From Eumeta japonica (taxonomy: Eukaryota > Arthropoda > Insecta > Lepidoptera > Psychidae): DNA of 64,000 bases. How positions within the stretch are numbered: position 1 is the first letter of the stretch; each line of letters begins with the position of its first letter. The notes under the pieces are model-generated. The model saw only the letters and a list, made by a program, of their open reading frames with translations, had not been told where the DNA came from and searched no databases. Positions 1-12,044 of the stretch are shown piece by piece. The position numbers and the translations under genes are program-made. Location: positions 124,001 to 188,000 of the forward strand of contig BGZK01001012.1 in assembly GCA_005406025.1 (NCBI GenBank). The letters are read 5' to 3'.

Positions 1-356
1 TGCAAACTCCAGATCTTCACTTGAAACATATCTAAACTTGCTGTATTTTCTTATTTATCTAAATCGTGGGCATCTTGCGCCCGACTTTAAGTGCAAGTGA
101 GAAACCGACTTAATTATGTTTCCACGTTCCGTAGTCGAGTCAGTGAGCGCAATATAATTAATTCAAGCAACTCGTGAGGCTGGAGTGATATTAAAACTGG
201 CCGCCCGCGGTGTGTGCGGGAGGTGTAAAAAGCTCCAGAATTTTAATAAACCGAGGTGTTTCTTTATGTAAAGAGGAACAAGCCGTAAACGCATCCGGCG
301 CCGGGCGTTTATTGCTTCCGCGCGCCGCCGACGCGTCTTTTAAATAAAAATAATAA
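1..356. promoter_or_regulatory. Candidate regulatory pocket, GC-rich, no gene
   Basis: No open frame of note. The part from about 196 to 340 is GC- and CpG-rich against an AT-rich background and holds gggcgtttattgc near 303, a TTTATTG-type homeodomain site. Similar GGCG-TTTATT cores recur in the pockets near 19778 and 57417. That recurrence is seen directly; an enhancer role is inference. Conservation in related species would decide it. Confidence 0.25.
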
Positions 357-932
357 AAGAATCTAGATGAATTTATTAAGTTAGAGTCTTGGAAACTTTA
401 TAAATAATAAATGGATGCATATTATTTTATGTATTTAAAATGTACGTACACAAGTAAATCGGTTATGCTCATAGCGTTATTGAAACTGAAGTTGTTTTTT
501 GACATTTTATAAGAATGTCACGATGAACCGATCAATTTCAAAACGTCCAGTTGTCTATCGTAGTTACTGATATTCATTTTCAAATTTTAACCAAAATTTT
601 TAATGCAGAAGAAAACGCTTAGGAATTATCAATTTAAAATATTATAAATTTAAAATTACGATTCTTAGTGAAGCGTCTTTTAGAAGAACTTTTACAACAA
701 GTTCTATACTTTGGTGGTAACCGATCCATCTTAACATGTTTACACTTTAAACTCGTAAGTATCTTAAATATTGTAGATATGGAACACGTACATCCTAATA
801 ACTTAATGTGAGAGAACCGTTTCCCGACGTGGTTCCACGTCACGGAGAGGGTGGTCCACGTTAAATTAAGTTGAAAACTCATCGGTGGACTCGCCCACGT
901 AAACAATTCAAACCCGCTACCGTGTAAAGCAA
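357..932. other. AT-rich stretch, nothing recognised
   Basis: One chance frame of 112 codons lies on the minus strand (634-972). It runs into the tandem repeat at its right end and resembles no family I know. I see no RNA gene or transposon end. Confidence 0.5.
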
Positions 933-1033
933 AGCCAATTACTATCGAGCCACCACCGCTCAAATAAGCCAATGTCTATCGAGCCATTGCCACTCAAATA
1001 AGCCAATGTCTATCGAGCCATTGCCACTCAAAT
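933..1033. repeat. Three-copy tandem repeat, 34-bp unit
   Basis: Copies begin at 933, 967 and 1001, each reading agccaa...tatcgagcca...cactcaaat. Copies two and three are identical; copy one differs at several positions. A small minisatellite with no coding role seen. Confidence 0.9.
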
Positions 1034-1270
1034 GGGCAGCGGTGCCTCTATAGATTGCTTATTTGTAGCGATTGGGATCGCGGTCATTCAAAAATTAAAA
1101 AACTTTGGTTGACGGTATCCTTGATACAAACGTCTACGTCTGTACGTAAGAGGGTATTTGAGCGATTCGAGAAACAATGCGAATTAATGTTTCAAACTGA
1201 GTTCTTTAAGCACAGGTCGATGATAGAAGACTGTGAAATATAACGATACAGGTTGGCATTTATATCACGT
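1034..1270. other. Unique sequence, nothing recognised
   Basis: A 62-codon plus-strand frame (1055-1243) matches nothing I recognise and is expected by chance. Confidence 0.4.
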
Positions 1271-1335
1271 GGTCAGAATCGAACCCCGTACTGTGTTGTC
1301 CTAAGCCCATGTTCTTGACTACTGAGCTTCCGCCG
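1271..1335 (-). mobile_element. tRNA-derived SINE head (fossil)
   Basis: Read on the minus strand, this has a tRNA-like internal pol III promoter: an A-box-like agctcagtagtc and, about 40 nt downstream, a near-perfect B box ggttcgattct. It does not form a convincing complete tRNA cloverleaf and has no clean acceptor stem, so I call a SINE head, not a tRNA gene. One of four such heads in the window. Confidence 0.6.
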
Positions 1336-2990
1336 TTTAAGCCATCAAACCGTTAACGTTTGTAGAAATAGAAAACATTGCAAACGTTTGCAAGAAACAC
1401 AATCGTCGTGTAAACCTAATAATTAATTTTATCGAGTGGACTCGGCTTTCTTATCTGTATCAGGGTAACTGAATTATATTCAAAATAGGCATTCTAAATG
1501 CTCAAAAATGCTTAAATTTTAATTGAATCTCTGGTGTACAAGCGAAACGTCTAAGCTTGTAATTTAATATAATGTAAGTTATAATACTAACTCTAAAGTA
1601 AATACCTAATTAACAAAATAACAATGTTTCTCCTTCTATTTCGCTATCAGAAACCTAAACCATATCTTAAGTATACCGTATCAAATTACATCAACAATTT
1701 AAGTTTGTAAACATTAAAGTAATAAATTGGTTTGTATAATTTTTATTTAAATATATATAAAGCAACTTAAGAGAGAAAAAAATAATGGCTATAAAAATAT
1801 TATAAAATATTGAACATTGTCAGCAAAAAAATACACAGATCGAAACAACGCCATCTACTAGTACATAAATCGAGAAAATTGGTAATTTCGTTCACTTATG
1901 CCAAAAATTGTTCACTTATGCACCAACAGATGGTCCTAGTGCACATAAGCTCTTGTCAACGAAATGACTCCTATTAAAACCTAAAACATAAATGTATTCA
2001 CGTCAAAATAAATATTTTTGTTTTGTAGATAATAGAATTGCACTTTAAATAAGTCATTAATAAATTCTTTTCAACATTAACATTATCACCCATCCAAATT
2101 CTAATTGATTTTGAGAATAATGGACGAGAAATTTAAGGGTTGCTCTTTTTTGCTTATAGATACAAAATATTAAATAATTAATAAAACTAGTACAACACTT
2201 AGAAATAATATGAAAGAACTCGACAACCAAGCAATTTAATTCCATTCTCATTAATGTATATATAGATTCAGTATAATAAATAGCCTTTGTTGAAAAACTT
2301 TTTGAACTAAAATTTATATTAATAAAATATTAAATTTTGATTTTCGACTGGGACCTCATTATAAAAAGCGCACACATTGCCCCTTAAATGATTTGTTAAC
2401 TTTGTTGAGTCGGATTTTATGAGCAGCAAAGTCATTCTTATGTAGTATTATGAATGTCGGTAATTTCTTGACATGTATCAAGTGTTAATTTATCTGTTGT
2501 GTCCTTTATTCTTCTTTCGCTCTGTGCATGATATTATTTGTCTTATATGTTTACTCATGTCCCAATCAATCTCTCGGAGAAACATGTGTAGTTATCCATA
2601 TCGTATGAAATTTTAACCTATTTTTACCCACGAAAAAAATCCCGCTCAATTGATACTGAAATCACACTACAAGTTGTTTATAGATAATCACATTAATCTT
2701 TATAGAATTATCATTTATCATATGAATCTTTATACTGTTTGAGCCGATATCAAACTAAACAAATATTACAAGGATTGTTTGAATACTCAACATTGCCCAT
2801 GAAAAAGTGTATATATAAGTATTTTTAGGTTCAATATTACACATGTAATGTCCTTATAAAATTTAAATTACCCTTATTTATCATTTTATTTTAACAGTAC
2901 AAATATTACGTGAACAACGAGACAGCTATGTTTTAATCCATAGATAGAAAGTATAATATCCACAATTAAAAATTAACAAATGTAGTCGCT
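1336..2990. other. AT-rich stretch, no gene
   Basis: Long A/T runs and short chance frames only (for example 64 codons at 2057-2251 on the minus strand). A short direct repeat, gttcacttatgc, occurs twice near 1890-1920. No transposon ends or RNA genes recognised. Confidence 0.5.
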
Positions 2991-3287
2991 ATAATTTCAG
3001 AACTTACGAGACGTTTTCGCTTACGGGTTGTTTTCGCTCCGTTACGCGCCGTCGCACGTCGAGAGACAAAGGAAAATATAAATCAAAGACACGAGAAAAA
3101 AACAAGTTAATAAGAGCTTTGTTTTAGTAATTAGGAGGGCGTCGCGTCGGCCGGCGCGTCATTAGCCTAATAACGCTAATGGAGTGGGGCCGGCGGCCGG
3201 GGCGCCCGCCGGCCGCGTCGCCGTGCGCTCGTGTTCGGATTGAATTCGGATCTATCTTAGCTGCATGCCCGTGAGTCTGATGCGGCC
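2991..3287. promoter_or_regulatory. Candidate regulatory pocket with paired ATTA sites
   Basis: CpG-rich sequence in an AT-rich setting. It contains a taattagg site near 3128 and an inverted pair of homeodomain cores, cattagc and gctaatg, at 3160-3181 with 8 bp between them. A TCF-like atcaaag lies near 3082. A GC-only inverted repeat follows (ggccggcgg at 3188-3196 with ccgccggcc at 3206-3214). Motifs are visible; enhancer function is inferred. Confidence 0.35.
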
Positions 3288-3375
3288 CTGTTTAGGGTTC
3301 CGCGGTCGACAAGGGAACGTTATAAGTTCGCCATGTCCGTCCTATCCGTCTATCCGTCTGTCTGTCCGCCGCTGA
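3288..3375 (-). mobile_element. Transposon 3' tail (agggttcc plus GACAGACA type)
   Basis: tttagggttccgcgg is followed by a run of tccgtc/tctgtc units. This is the reverse complement of the tail seen on the plus strand at 8325-8405 and 55330-55411: a GGACGGACAGACAG stretch then an agggttcc...ggaaccct hairpin. Only the tail survives. Confidence 0.5.
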
Positions 3376-3934
3376 GATCGGAGACTCATATGGTTAGAAA
3401 GCTATTATTTGACATGGATCAACATGATTAATATGATATTAATCACGCGACAAAATGGTAAAATGAAATAGTAAAAAAAAAATTATGGTACCTCCCCTGC
3501 ACGTAAAGGGGGATAATTTTTTTTTCTCGTCTATCCCACAGTGTGGGATGTCGTTTGATAGGTATATTAAGATTTAAAGTGTTAATTTTTGTTAGAGTCG
3601 TGTAACTCAGCTAGCTAAATTCACAACAATAGCATATATACCGACGTTACGAAGTTAAGGGGAACTGTTAACTGACCGATGTCTGTACCTACTTAAGAAA
3701 ATTCATCAAAACTTAATATATTATTTCTTTATAAGTGCAATAGAAGCCAAAACAATAACTTTTAGAATTTTTGTCTATCAGTGTGTATCTACGTTTGTTC
3801 GACTAGACACAATTAAGTGCCGTTTTCATAGCAATATTTCTGTATTTTTATCTTAAAAAGTAGAACATTTTAATACACTGCTAATAAACCGAGTTTACGT
3901 AAAATTCTCTTGAACTTGAAACTGAAACCAAATA
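3376..3934. other. AT-rich stretch, nothing recognised
   Basis: No open frame of note. Poly-A and poly-T runs lie near 3472 and 3520. Confidence 0.4.
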
Positions 3935-4092
3935 TAAAAAAAAAGATGATGTACTATCCTATTGTTACGCCTTCGATAGCAGGACCGGAAACTACATCAT
4001 CGTGGACACAGCCTCATCATCGCCATCGGCCGATATAAAACATTGAATCGATTTAATATCCACGCGGGCGGAGCTGTGGGCAAAAAATAGTA
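3935..4092 (-). mobile_element. Dispersed element fragment, cggccgatataaaac family
   Basis: cggccgatataaaac through ccacgcgggcgg (about 4028-4072) matches, with differences, cggtcgatataaatg through ccacgcggctaag at 53168-53210. Both resemble, reversed, the ctagcttt-ccgcggctt head at 40227. I take them as one dispersed family, here in minus orientation. Confidence 0.45.
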
Positions 4093-4197
4093 TTAGTATA
4101 AATGGAAAAATATCATAGTAACAAAAATATTATTAATGTTGATTGCGTGCCTTTCGATTTTACCTTTTACAAATAAGTAAATAATCACATGCAATGA

Positions 4198-4228
4198 GCT
4201 CTTACATCTCTAATAGAGATGTAAGAGC
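4198..4228. repeat. Perfect hairpin, 14-bp stem, 3-nt loop
   Basis: gctcttacatctct (4198-4211) pairs exactly with agagatgtaagagc (4215-4228) around the loop aat. No poly-T run follows directly on either side, so a terminator reading is not supported. Origin unknown. Confidence 0.9.
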
Positions 4229-5402
4229 CTTTAATCCGAACCGATATGAATATCGCTCTTCATTCAGATTTCAGTCCAATGCGATTTTTTATAACAAACA
4301 TTAATGTTATGTAAAAAGTTAAATAAGAAAAATGTATAAAAATTATAATAAATTTGAGGCATTTTTTTCTGAAACAGATATACTTAAAATTATAACAAAA
4401 AAATTAACCTCATATTGTATTAGAAAATTACAAAGGACATATTTAGGACAGTTTTATAATTTTGACAAAATTGAATTGTTTCCAAGTCTTACCAGTATAA
4501 CTCCAATATTCTTTTAATATTTTCTTTTACGATATACAGCAACTACCTTAACTGAAATTATGAATTACACAATTATGTAAACATAATGCAAGAAAAATAA
4601 ATTTAAAATATTTTTCTATAGATATAACAGAGGATTGAAAAATTTTTTGAGTAATGTGTAGAAAATCAGTGATATTTTATTTTATACCTGGTGTATATTT
4701 CACGATTTATTACCTTCCAAAGCTGTCAAGTTTGTGACATTTCTGTAACTTTCAAACCACATTTTGTAAAAATTTGAATATCATATTAACACTTCATAAA
4801 CGAATTCAACAATCATTATTTCTGATATAACACGGTAATTTTAGAAGTTAGTGGATTTAGTTTACAGATTCTTTCACTAATATAGTAAGCTAAATTAACT
4901 TTGAGTGCATTAAGCTATTTTTAGTGCTGTAAACTAGCATTTCCCCCTATTTCGTCCGCGTTTTGGCAAGTTTTGTGGCATCCACCTGGTTTTGGTCTAT
5001 TTTTTTAAAATATTCTATCTTATTGGGTTTCAGAGGTTATGTAGCTTGCCTCCCGACGTGCCTATAAATTCAGAGATTTCGGTCAAATTCATTTTATTAT
5101 AAATTCTTAGCGGGAACGGGTAATTTTTGGATCAGTGCCGTGTTTACTGGGTGGAAACATTGCGTTTCGTAATTATATATAAAAATGTAATTGTACTTCT
5201 TTGTGCAAACCAATCTTTGAAAACTACTAGACCGACGTCGATTAGTTTGTAAGGATATATTTCTATCTTTGTCTGGATAATGACTCGATTTGATTTTATG
5301 TTCTGTTTCATCGGAAGGCTTATGAAATTAAAAACGAGCCTGACAGTAGTCGCATATGATGTAACACCTCACATCTCACCTTTGAAATAAGAAACATTAA
5401 TA
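4229..5402. other. AT-rich stretch, nothing recognised
   Basis: Contains a chance 61-codon plus-strand frame (4332-4517). No repeat family identified. Confidence 0.4.
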
Positions 5403-5684
5403 TTATATCCTAAAAAAAGACTTAAATAAAAACCGTTGAAAAACTGCAATGTTAGGTGTCGAAACATTTTGATCTGTGTTCATTTCGAGCTGGAGTTCAT
5501 CATTTAAAAAATCTATGAGCGGCTCAACTTCTGGTGAACTGAAGTTTGCATTAAAAGCTCCACATAAAATCATAGGAAGACAGTGATATTTTTTTTCAAA
5601 AGAGCGGAAAGACCATCGATAATAATTCGTAAAAGTAAGAAATACAGAAAATCTATTATTATTTGTAATTGTTACTCTGAACAA
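5403..5684 (-). pseudogene. Endonuclease (EEP-like) domain fragment from a mobile element
   Basis: A 93-codon minus-strand frame. Its middle reads LPMILCGAFNANFSSPEVEP then LIDFLNDELQLEMN, which fits the exonuclease-endonuclease-phosphatase fold around the conserved G-D-F-N strand as found in insect non-LTR and Helitron-associated nucleases. Such domains cut DNA during insertion. Here the motif is GAFN: the metal-binding Asp is Ala (codon block at 5550-5561). The frame is far shorter than a complete domain of roughly 220 residues, and sequence downstream of NVSTP no longer fits, so this is a decayed fragment. Which element class it came from is unclear. No partner domain is visible nearby. 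Confidence 0.5.
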
Positions 5685-6435
5685 TTAACATTTGGCATTA
5701 ATACATAATCGAATTATTAAAATTTCTTTAGAGAACAGATAAAGCAAGGAATTATTTTCTGATCCTTGATTAAAACAATTCTTGTAAAACTTCTAAAAAG
5801 TCGGCTGGTTGTTATTTTTTGTATGCACAAAATAAACTAAATTTGATATCAATTTTTATTTTGTGGGCTATAAGATTTGAAAAAGCCGTATATATAACGT
5901 ACAATTTCGAATACTCGATCGTATTTCGTACAAGAGTCAAAAAGGTCGTATAAATACAATTTAAATCGTACGATTAGCAACACTGGCTGACAGTACCAAC
6001 CTCTCGGAAAATGGGTTAGAACCATCTGATGGCCTACCCATAGCACCGCACGCGGTCATTGGTCAAATCAAATAGCGCGCGCTTCCTCGGCTCCCTTTTC
6101 CATTTCCCTTTCATGAAATCACTCGTACAGATTTCATGGAAACGAAAGAAAGGATGTTACGTTTACATCAAAAATACTTTGCTACAATAGCAATAATGCG
6201 AATTAAAAAGCAGAACAGGTATAAGGACCGCCACAGCACCGCAGTGCTGCCTCAACAACAAAATTGCAAAGAAAATTCGCGACAAGAGCGGGACCGAGAT
6301 CGACACTAAAGGCGATTCCGGGATAAGAATCGAGAGTCACGCAGAGATCGCCGTCAGACCTTAAGCGATAACAATATTTACAATGCAATAATTATTACCA
6401 CTGTGTGACTGAACAGGACAATTACGAACGTTGCA
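5685..6435. other. Mixed unique sequence, no gene
   Basis: Around 6040-6100 there is a modest GC-rich patch (attggtcaaatcaaatagcg). A minus-strand 61-codon frame (6203-6388) has no recognisable domain. Nothing firm. Confidence 0.35.
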
Positions 6436-6439
6436 GCAT

Positions 6440-6665
6440 TATAATAGAAATTCACTTGGGTGAAACTAGGGGCGGACAATCAATATAATGAATGATCGAA
6501 ATCGGAAAAAGGATTGTGATCGTAATCGAATCTGCAAGTGAATCGATTCAGAATCGCGATTGGAATTGAGAGCCAATCCAGAATTGAAATATACAAGGAA
6601 ATTAGATTTTAAACGTACACAGGACCGGGATCGGGATCACTATTGAAAGAGAGACCGTACGATGT
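6440..6665. repeat. Degenerate GATCGG-type internal repeat
   Basis: The stretch is a loose succession of units such as gatcgaaatcgg, atcgtaatcg, gattcagaatcgcg and gaccgggatcgggatcac. The same texture appears on either strand near 12785-12905, 33040-33290, 40320-40400, 52920-53170 and inside the foldback at 62323-62721. It looks like a simple repeat that has drifted heavily, carried by a mobile element. Confidence 0.5.
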
Positions 6666-7991
6666 TGAGAACTGGGATATTCATTCTGTGTCCACGTGAG
6701 CGGCGTCGCGAGTGAGAACTAATGTAGCTTGTTTTTAAATTTCTTATCCTCTATGATCCTATTAATACTTCGTCTATGTGTTCTATATATAATCGTTATT
6801 CCTCTCTCGTTTCTATTGGAGTCGCAGACCAAAAGTGATCATTACAGAAACTTCAGAGGAAGCGTTTATTTCATTTCGGTCAATTGAGTAACGAGAGCGC
6901 CAACTTTTACGAAACACAGAACTTTCTCTTCCTTCGTGGACCGAAATATTTAGAAGAGAAAACAATTGCGCTATATCGTTCCACATGCAACAAGTTTTGA
7001 ATCTCTTATCCTCACTGCGATATATTTTTCGTGTGATTCTGTTTCTCAGTTCACTTCCTGATTTATAATTTTTACTTTCTTGAACGTTCATATCATATTT
7101 CGCGGTTCACAGCTGATCGCAGACCTTAACCTATTCGCCAAAACGAACAAGTAATTTGACGATCGAAAGAATAAAGTTTATAGAATTTTCGTGTTTACAA
7201 AGTTTCTACCAATTATTGATATGATCATTGTCAAAGACCAGTCATGGACATATTTTCTCGGAGTCTTGAGTTAATTTAGATTAGAAATCAGAATGAATAG
7301 GTGATAGAGGTTGTGAAAGTCCCTCAATTTGCTACCGGTACATTCGCGGAAAAAGATGGATATAAAACTGCATAGAATTTTTTTCAATGTTTCTCTTTCC
7401 ACAACTTTCACTACCGTACGTACGTGCAAAAATCTATTGTAAAAAATAAATACCCTTTTTACAAAATACATCAATTATTCGTAACAAAAAAGTCTCGGTT
7501 CTTATATGCCATTTCTTTTCGAAATCTCACTTATGCATTTCAAATTTTGCTTTTAGCGTAATTCAGAACAATGCATTTCAGACAATGCGCTAAATACGTT
7601 GATGAGGTGTACAACTAACGTCTGCACACCTGCTACAAACCTTTATCTTTTTACAGAGTACGCGATGATGATTTGTCAACCGGTCGTGTTTTACCTGGAG
7701 CTTTATAGCACTTACTATCGTTTCGATATAAATTCACACTACTTTATTATGATTTCTGCGTAGCATCTATACCGCACCCTATCGTATACAACATCTTGCC
7801 TCGTTTTCATAGTCTTCATTTCTCTCATAGTCTACTCTTCCATGGTAATTTATTTATTACCATCATTCGAATTTTCAGTTTTAATTAAAACAGCTAAAAT
7901 TAATAATGATTTATTGTTTTAATTCAATAAGCAATTTTTAATATATCTCACTGCCTCGGCCATAAAAGACGTTAACGGTTCATCATCGTCC
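6666..7991. other. AT-rich stretch, no gene
   Basis: Chance minus-strand frames only (92 codons at 6813-7091; 67 codons at 7271-7474). No known domain. Confidence 0.4.
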
Positions 7992-8024
7992 CGAGGTTAG
8001 TTCACCAGGTCACGCCTAACCTCG
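7992..8024. repeat. Inverted repeat, 9-bp arms, 15-nt spacer
   Basis: cgaggttag (7992-8000) is the exact reverse complement of ctaacctcg (8016-8024). It could be a paired binding site or a small hairpin. Confidence 0.7.
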
Positions 8025-8324
8025 AAGCTCATTAAACAATATTTAATATATTTTTAAAAACCTATTCCATAGAATACATGGCACACGGCCTATACCACTT
8101 TACTATTATGTTCGCATACATTTGCGATATCAACAGATATTTAGAAGATACTAAGAAATTCGTCAGCCAAGTTATTGGTGTTTCGATCGATGAATGCAAA
8201 TTCATCTTTCCGTTGTATCTACAAAAGCTATCCTAAACATTTTTTAAGGGATGTTTTTACACAATTGCACGGCTCGTACGAGATATATACTTCTACAATA
8301 TTATCAGAATTAAGGACAAAATGA

Positions 8325-8405
8325 AGGAGTAATAAGGCTACGACGGACAGACAGATAGACTGATAGCACGAGATGATAATGCTTTCTGCTACGGAACCCT
8401 AAAAA
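8325..8405 (+). mobile_element. Transposon 3' tail (GGACAGACAG plus ggaaccct)
   Basis: ctacgacggacagacagat is followed about 50 nt later by ctacggaaccctaaaaag. Same tail type as 55330-55411. Only the tail is recognisable here. Confidence 0.55.
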
Positions 8406-9960
8406 GTTCCTTTTCTTCTTTATATTACGGAATAAATTTTTAATAAATAAACTTTTATCTACAAAAAAATACTACAAATGGACAAAGAAAACAGCGAAGC
8501 GATCCCTTAAGAGAATTTTTCCGTTTTACAAAACCATAAATTTTTATACGTCGCCACCGCTCATTGGTATAACATTATATATACACTCGTGTAATAAACT
8601 ACCCGCTCTCGAAATGGTCTTCGTGCAATAAAAGTTAGACGATGTATTTAGAATAAAATATCGGCCATATTGATAGAGCCTTGTAATTATGTCGGTTTGT
8701 CTCGTAAAATAAATCATTCGGATGAATAACGGTAATAGAGGGCAATCGCAAAGCCGGGCCCACTCCCGCTTTATCCGCGTCCTATTTCCTGCCGTATTAA
8801 TTACGTGATTTCCTGTAATCATTTAATTTTTATTTTCTTCTCCTCCATTTCCTTTTTCTTCTTCCCCGTGTCGAGCTGAAAACTGTTTCTGTTTTCGCTT
8901 AATGGAGTCGCGTCTGATTTCCGTTGTTTTTCAATTAGCTTTTATGTTTCATTTTGTTTATTAAACCTTTCGGATACCCTGTTTTTTTTCGCTGTCATAT
9001 TGAATTTTGTTACTTTCGACAATCGACAACTGCAGCGTAAATAAATCACAAAGTTAAAATTAAAATAAAAAATCGTCAAGGATGATACTTAATTCCCCTT
9101 AAAATTCTACAAATATTCACCCAACATGAAGAAATATCAATGAAGCAGTAACAAGTTTAGCGTGTTTTTGTTTTATTTTATTCATTACGTATATTTGCAA
9201 ATTACGTTCATATTGAGTTTTAGGTAAGGACAATTTGGAGATGTAACAGGCCTCGCCCAAATTATCTCTTTCAGGTCACTATCAATGTGTCGCCTTTGAT
9301 TGGAAGTGTGTTTCCTAACCGCTATGCTTATTGTTGTGTTAGGAATACTTTACCAACTTGAAACAACAAGTACCAGTTAAAAGATTTAAGGTCGTTCGTT
9401 GAATTAATTCAACTGATGTTAGTGAGAGGTCAAGTTTGGTAATGATCAGTTGTGTATTTATGCCATAATAATGATGGGTTTATTTAAATATTGTATAAAC
9501 TATACCAACTAACGCAGTAAAATTGAAAGAGTTATTTCTCATACTTCCATATCTGCTGGAGTCAAAATAACTAACATACTGTTGTTACTCTGATTTAACC
9601 GACTATTAGACGGATGAAACTAAAACAGTAATTTTAGTGGCGTGGAGTGGAGTTTCCTTAACATATTTCTCGATATTTACCGACTAGTATCAGAACTCTT
9701 GTATCTAATATGTCTCGAGCCTTCAACAAGTTCTGCAACGATTTCTATGGCTATGTACTTACACTTGGAAAAGTCATATTAACGAACATTATGAAAAATG
9801 ATAGAAAAGTTAATATAATTGACTATTATTAAGCATTTTTTTTATGTTAATAAATGTATAAGATAATAAGTAAACATAAGTATAACATACAAAAGCATGT
9901 CGCATGTCAATAGCACGTCGCACCATTTTTATTATAGAAATCTGAGAGCCATTATTACAA
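8406..9960. other. AT-rich stretch with a short compact patch near 8730-8830
   Basis: The patch from about 8730 to 8830 has less A/T run structure and contains tattaattacg, a TAATTA site. The rest shows only chance frames (92 codons at 8544-8822, minus) and no transposon I can name. Confidence 0.35.
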
Positions 9961-10617
9961 AGAAATGCACTACAGATGGAAAATATGCGTCGTTATACTT
10001 TTTCCATTTTTCCCACACAGAATATTTATAAGCACTTTAGTCGTCTACAACTAGAAAAACAAGTGGATAATGTCGACTATTACTATTAAACTAGTGCAAA
10101 CTGAAGTACATCACCAATAGAGCGTATATTCATAGCGCTTACGTCATTTTGTTAAGAAGCACAGTTTTTCGTCAATAACGTAAAAACAGTACATCCGGTC
10201 CTGTTCAAAATAATTTTAGTTAAACTATTTATTAAGCATTACCTTTTAATTTTTTTTTATGTACTGTGTACATACGTCTAAAAATGTAGGAGGGACATAA
10301 TTTATTTAAAAAATGCTTAGAAACCTTAAATCGTTTTTAAAATAGCTGTAGAAATATGTGTCACACGTTGATGTTTGCAGAAAAATTTTTTTTTCAATTT
10401 CTGTTACATATATGGAATGCCCCTCTAAAAATATTTATTTTTAATATTTAACCACCAAACCTATGTGACGGCTTATACTCCAATTTGCAACACTAAAGGT
10501 ATAAAGGTAAATATCGTAGTTTTTGAGTAAAATGCCTGTGACAAACGAACTTATGGACGAAATGACGAAACTATTAGGGTTCCTTTTTTAACATTTTGAA
10601 TCGAAACCCTAAAAAAC
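9961..10617 (+). mobile_element. Non-autonomous dispersed element, copy A
   Basis: Collinear along its length, same orientation, with 54712-55411: agaaatgcactaca at the head, gtcgtctacaactag versus gtcgcctagaactag, cacgttgatgtttg versus aacgttgatgtttg, ggcttatac, then agtaaaatgc and a terminal agggttcc...accctaaaaa. No coding capacity. The 3' inverted agggttcc/gaaaccct and the interrupted GACGGA stretch suggest it borrows the tail of an autonomous partner, probably a LINE. The family name is not known to me. Confidence 0.75.
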
Positions 10618-10860
10618 ATATAACGTATTAAAGAATATAAAGAGAGTGTATATAACAGATTGTATACGTTTCTTGATTGACCGACTGTATGTTCATTATT
10701 CGAACAAATTTGTAGTATACGTACCTACATTTGTTTTAACTGTCTTATCTATTAACGTTTTGATTACAACAAAGGTTTACCAAATCTTGAAGTTCAAAGA
10801 AATCTTGCTCTATAACTAGAATCTCTAATACATTATTACGAGACGTCATCTATTTATAAT
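10618..10860. other. AT-rich stretch, nothing recognised
   Basis: No frame or repeat of note. Confidence 0.4.
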
Positions 10861-11090
10861 TTCGTATATTTCTTGAATATGCATCGGGGAGTGTGTAAGT
10901 GCATGACCCGCAAAATGGCAACACCGTAGCTCCAGGCGCATGTCTAAAAATAACGCGACTACGAAAAGCTTATGTCGCCGGTAATGGCGCGGAACTGTTA
11001 ACAAACGCAGTAATGGCGGCGCGCGGCGCCTCGAGTGGGGGCTACACCATTTGAAATGTGCCCTGATTTGAGCCTCTGTCGATAATAAAC
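10861..11090. promoter_or_regulatory. Candidate regulatory pocket
   Basis: CpG-rich patch with ggcggcgcgcggcgcc near 11013 and gataataaacc near 11080. No frame of note. Regulatory role inferred from composition and position only. Confidence 0.25.
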
Positions 11091-11383
11091 CACTATAACG
11101 TTAATTTCGATTTTATAAAATTGATGAGTGCCTTAACACTGCATTTAAATATTTCATTTTAAATTTCCGCGCAAAAACACCGCCGCCATGCATTATGACT
11201 ACGATTGTCAATTGTAAAAAAAAGACGAGAAACTCACTTAACATTGACAACACGATGACCCCACGTAGTTGGGATCTATAATGACAGTTGCTGTTTCCCT
11301 GTTTATAGAAAAGAAAAAAGTGTTAAAAAATTCAAATGAAATATAAAAACTCTTGGCCGTCACGGGACGCCCGGTAGATGTGA
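11091..11383. other. Mixed sequence, no gene
   Basis: A short GC patch lies near 11160-11190 (ccgccgccatgcattatg). Nothing else recognised. Confidence 0.35.
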
Positions 11384-11935
11384 AATATTTAAGTTAATAT
11401 TAGAATTTATAATTAATAAATACCAATAGAGAAAATATGTAAAATTATAAAAAATAATAAAGTTAGTCAATAAAATCAATATATTTTTCGTATTACTTTA
11501 GATATCATAATAAGTAAACAATATTTATATCTATAAATAGAAAACATAATTGAATTTAATAATATATTACTGAATAGAATTCTGTCAATTAATTAGTAAT
11601 AAAAATAAATAAGTCCAAGTGAGTTATATTAATTTTAATAATTATAAATTATAATAGGATGATGCCACAGTAATTAAAACAATAATAATAAGTTCTTTTA
11701 AAATAATTTAAATTATATTTCAAATAAATCAATGAAATAACGAATTAATGTCAAGCTCTATTTTGGGGATAACAAATTCCAAGTATAATAATAACACAAA
11801 ATAACAATAATTCTATTAAAATATTTCCAAATCTTTATCAACAAATTATTATTCGGTAAATTAATTAATCTAGGAAATGATTTAAAGTCAAGCTGAATTT
11901 AATGTACAATAAGATGAAATCAGAATAAAAGTGTA
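11384..11935. other. Extremely AT-rich block
   Basis: More than 500 bp made almost entirely of A and T (aataat, ttaatt and similar), with very few G or C. No open frame survives. Such blocks can act as easily unwound or matrix-binding DNA, but nothing here proves it. Confidence 0.6.
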
Positions 11936-12044
11936 TAGTGTACGCGCGCGCGCACTCAAAGCAGTCGAGAGCGGCGGCGCAGTGGGGACATCACGCCATG
12001 ACAGCGTAATGCCGTTTGCCGTCCCGGTATTCTAGTCGATTTTA
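11936..12044. promoter_or_regulatory. GC pocket with alternating CG run
   Basis: gtacgcgcgcgcgcac (about 11940-11955) alternates purine and pyrimidine and could adopt Z-DNA. It sits directly at the right edge of the extreme AT block. A short gagcggcggcgcag follows. Confidence 0.35.

Noticed and set aside
4198..4228. Hairpin as a bacterial-type terminator
   Set aside because: Eukaryotic context and no T run directly after the stem.
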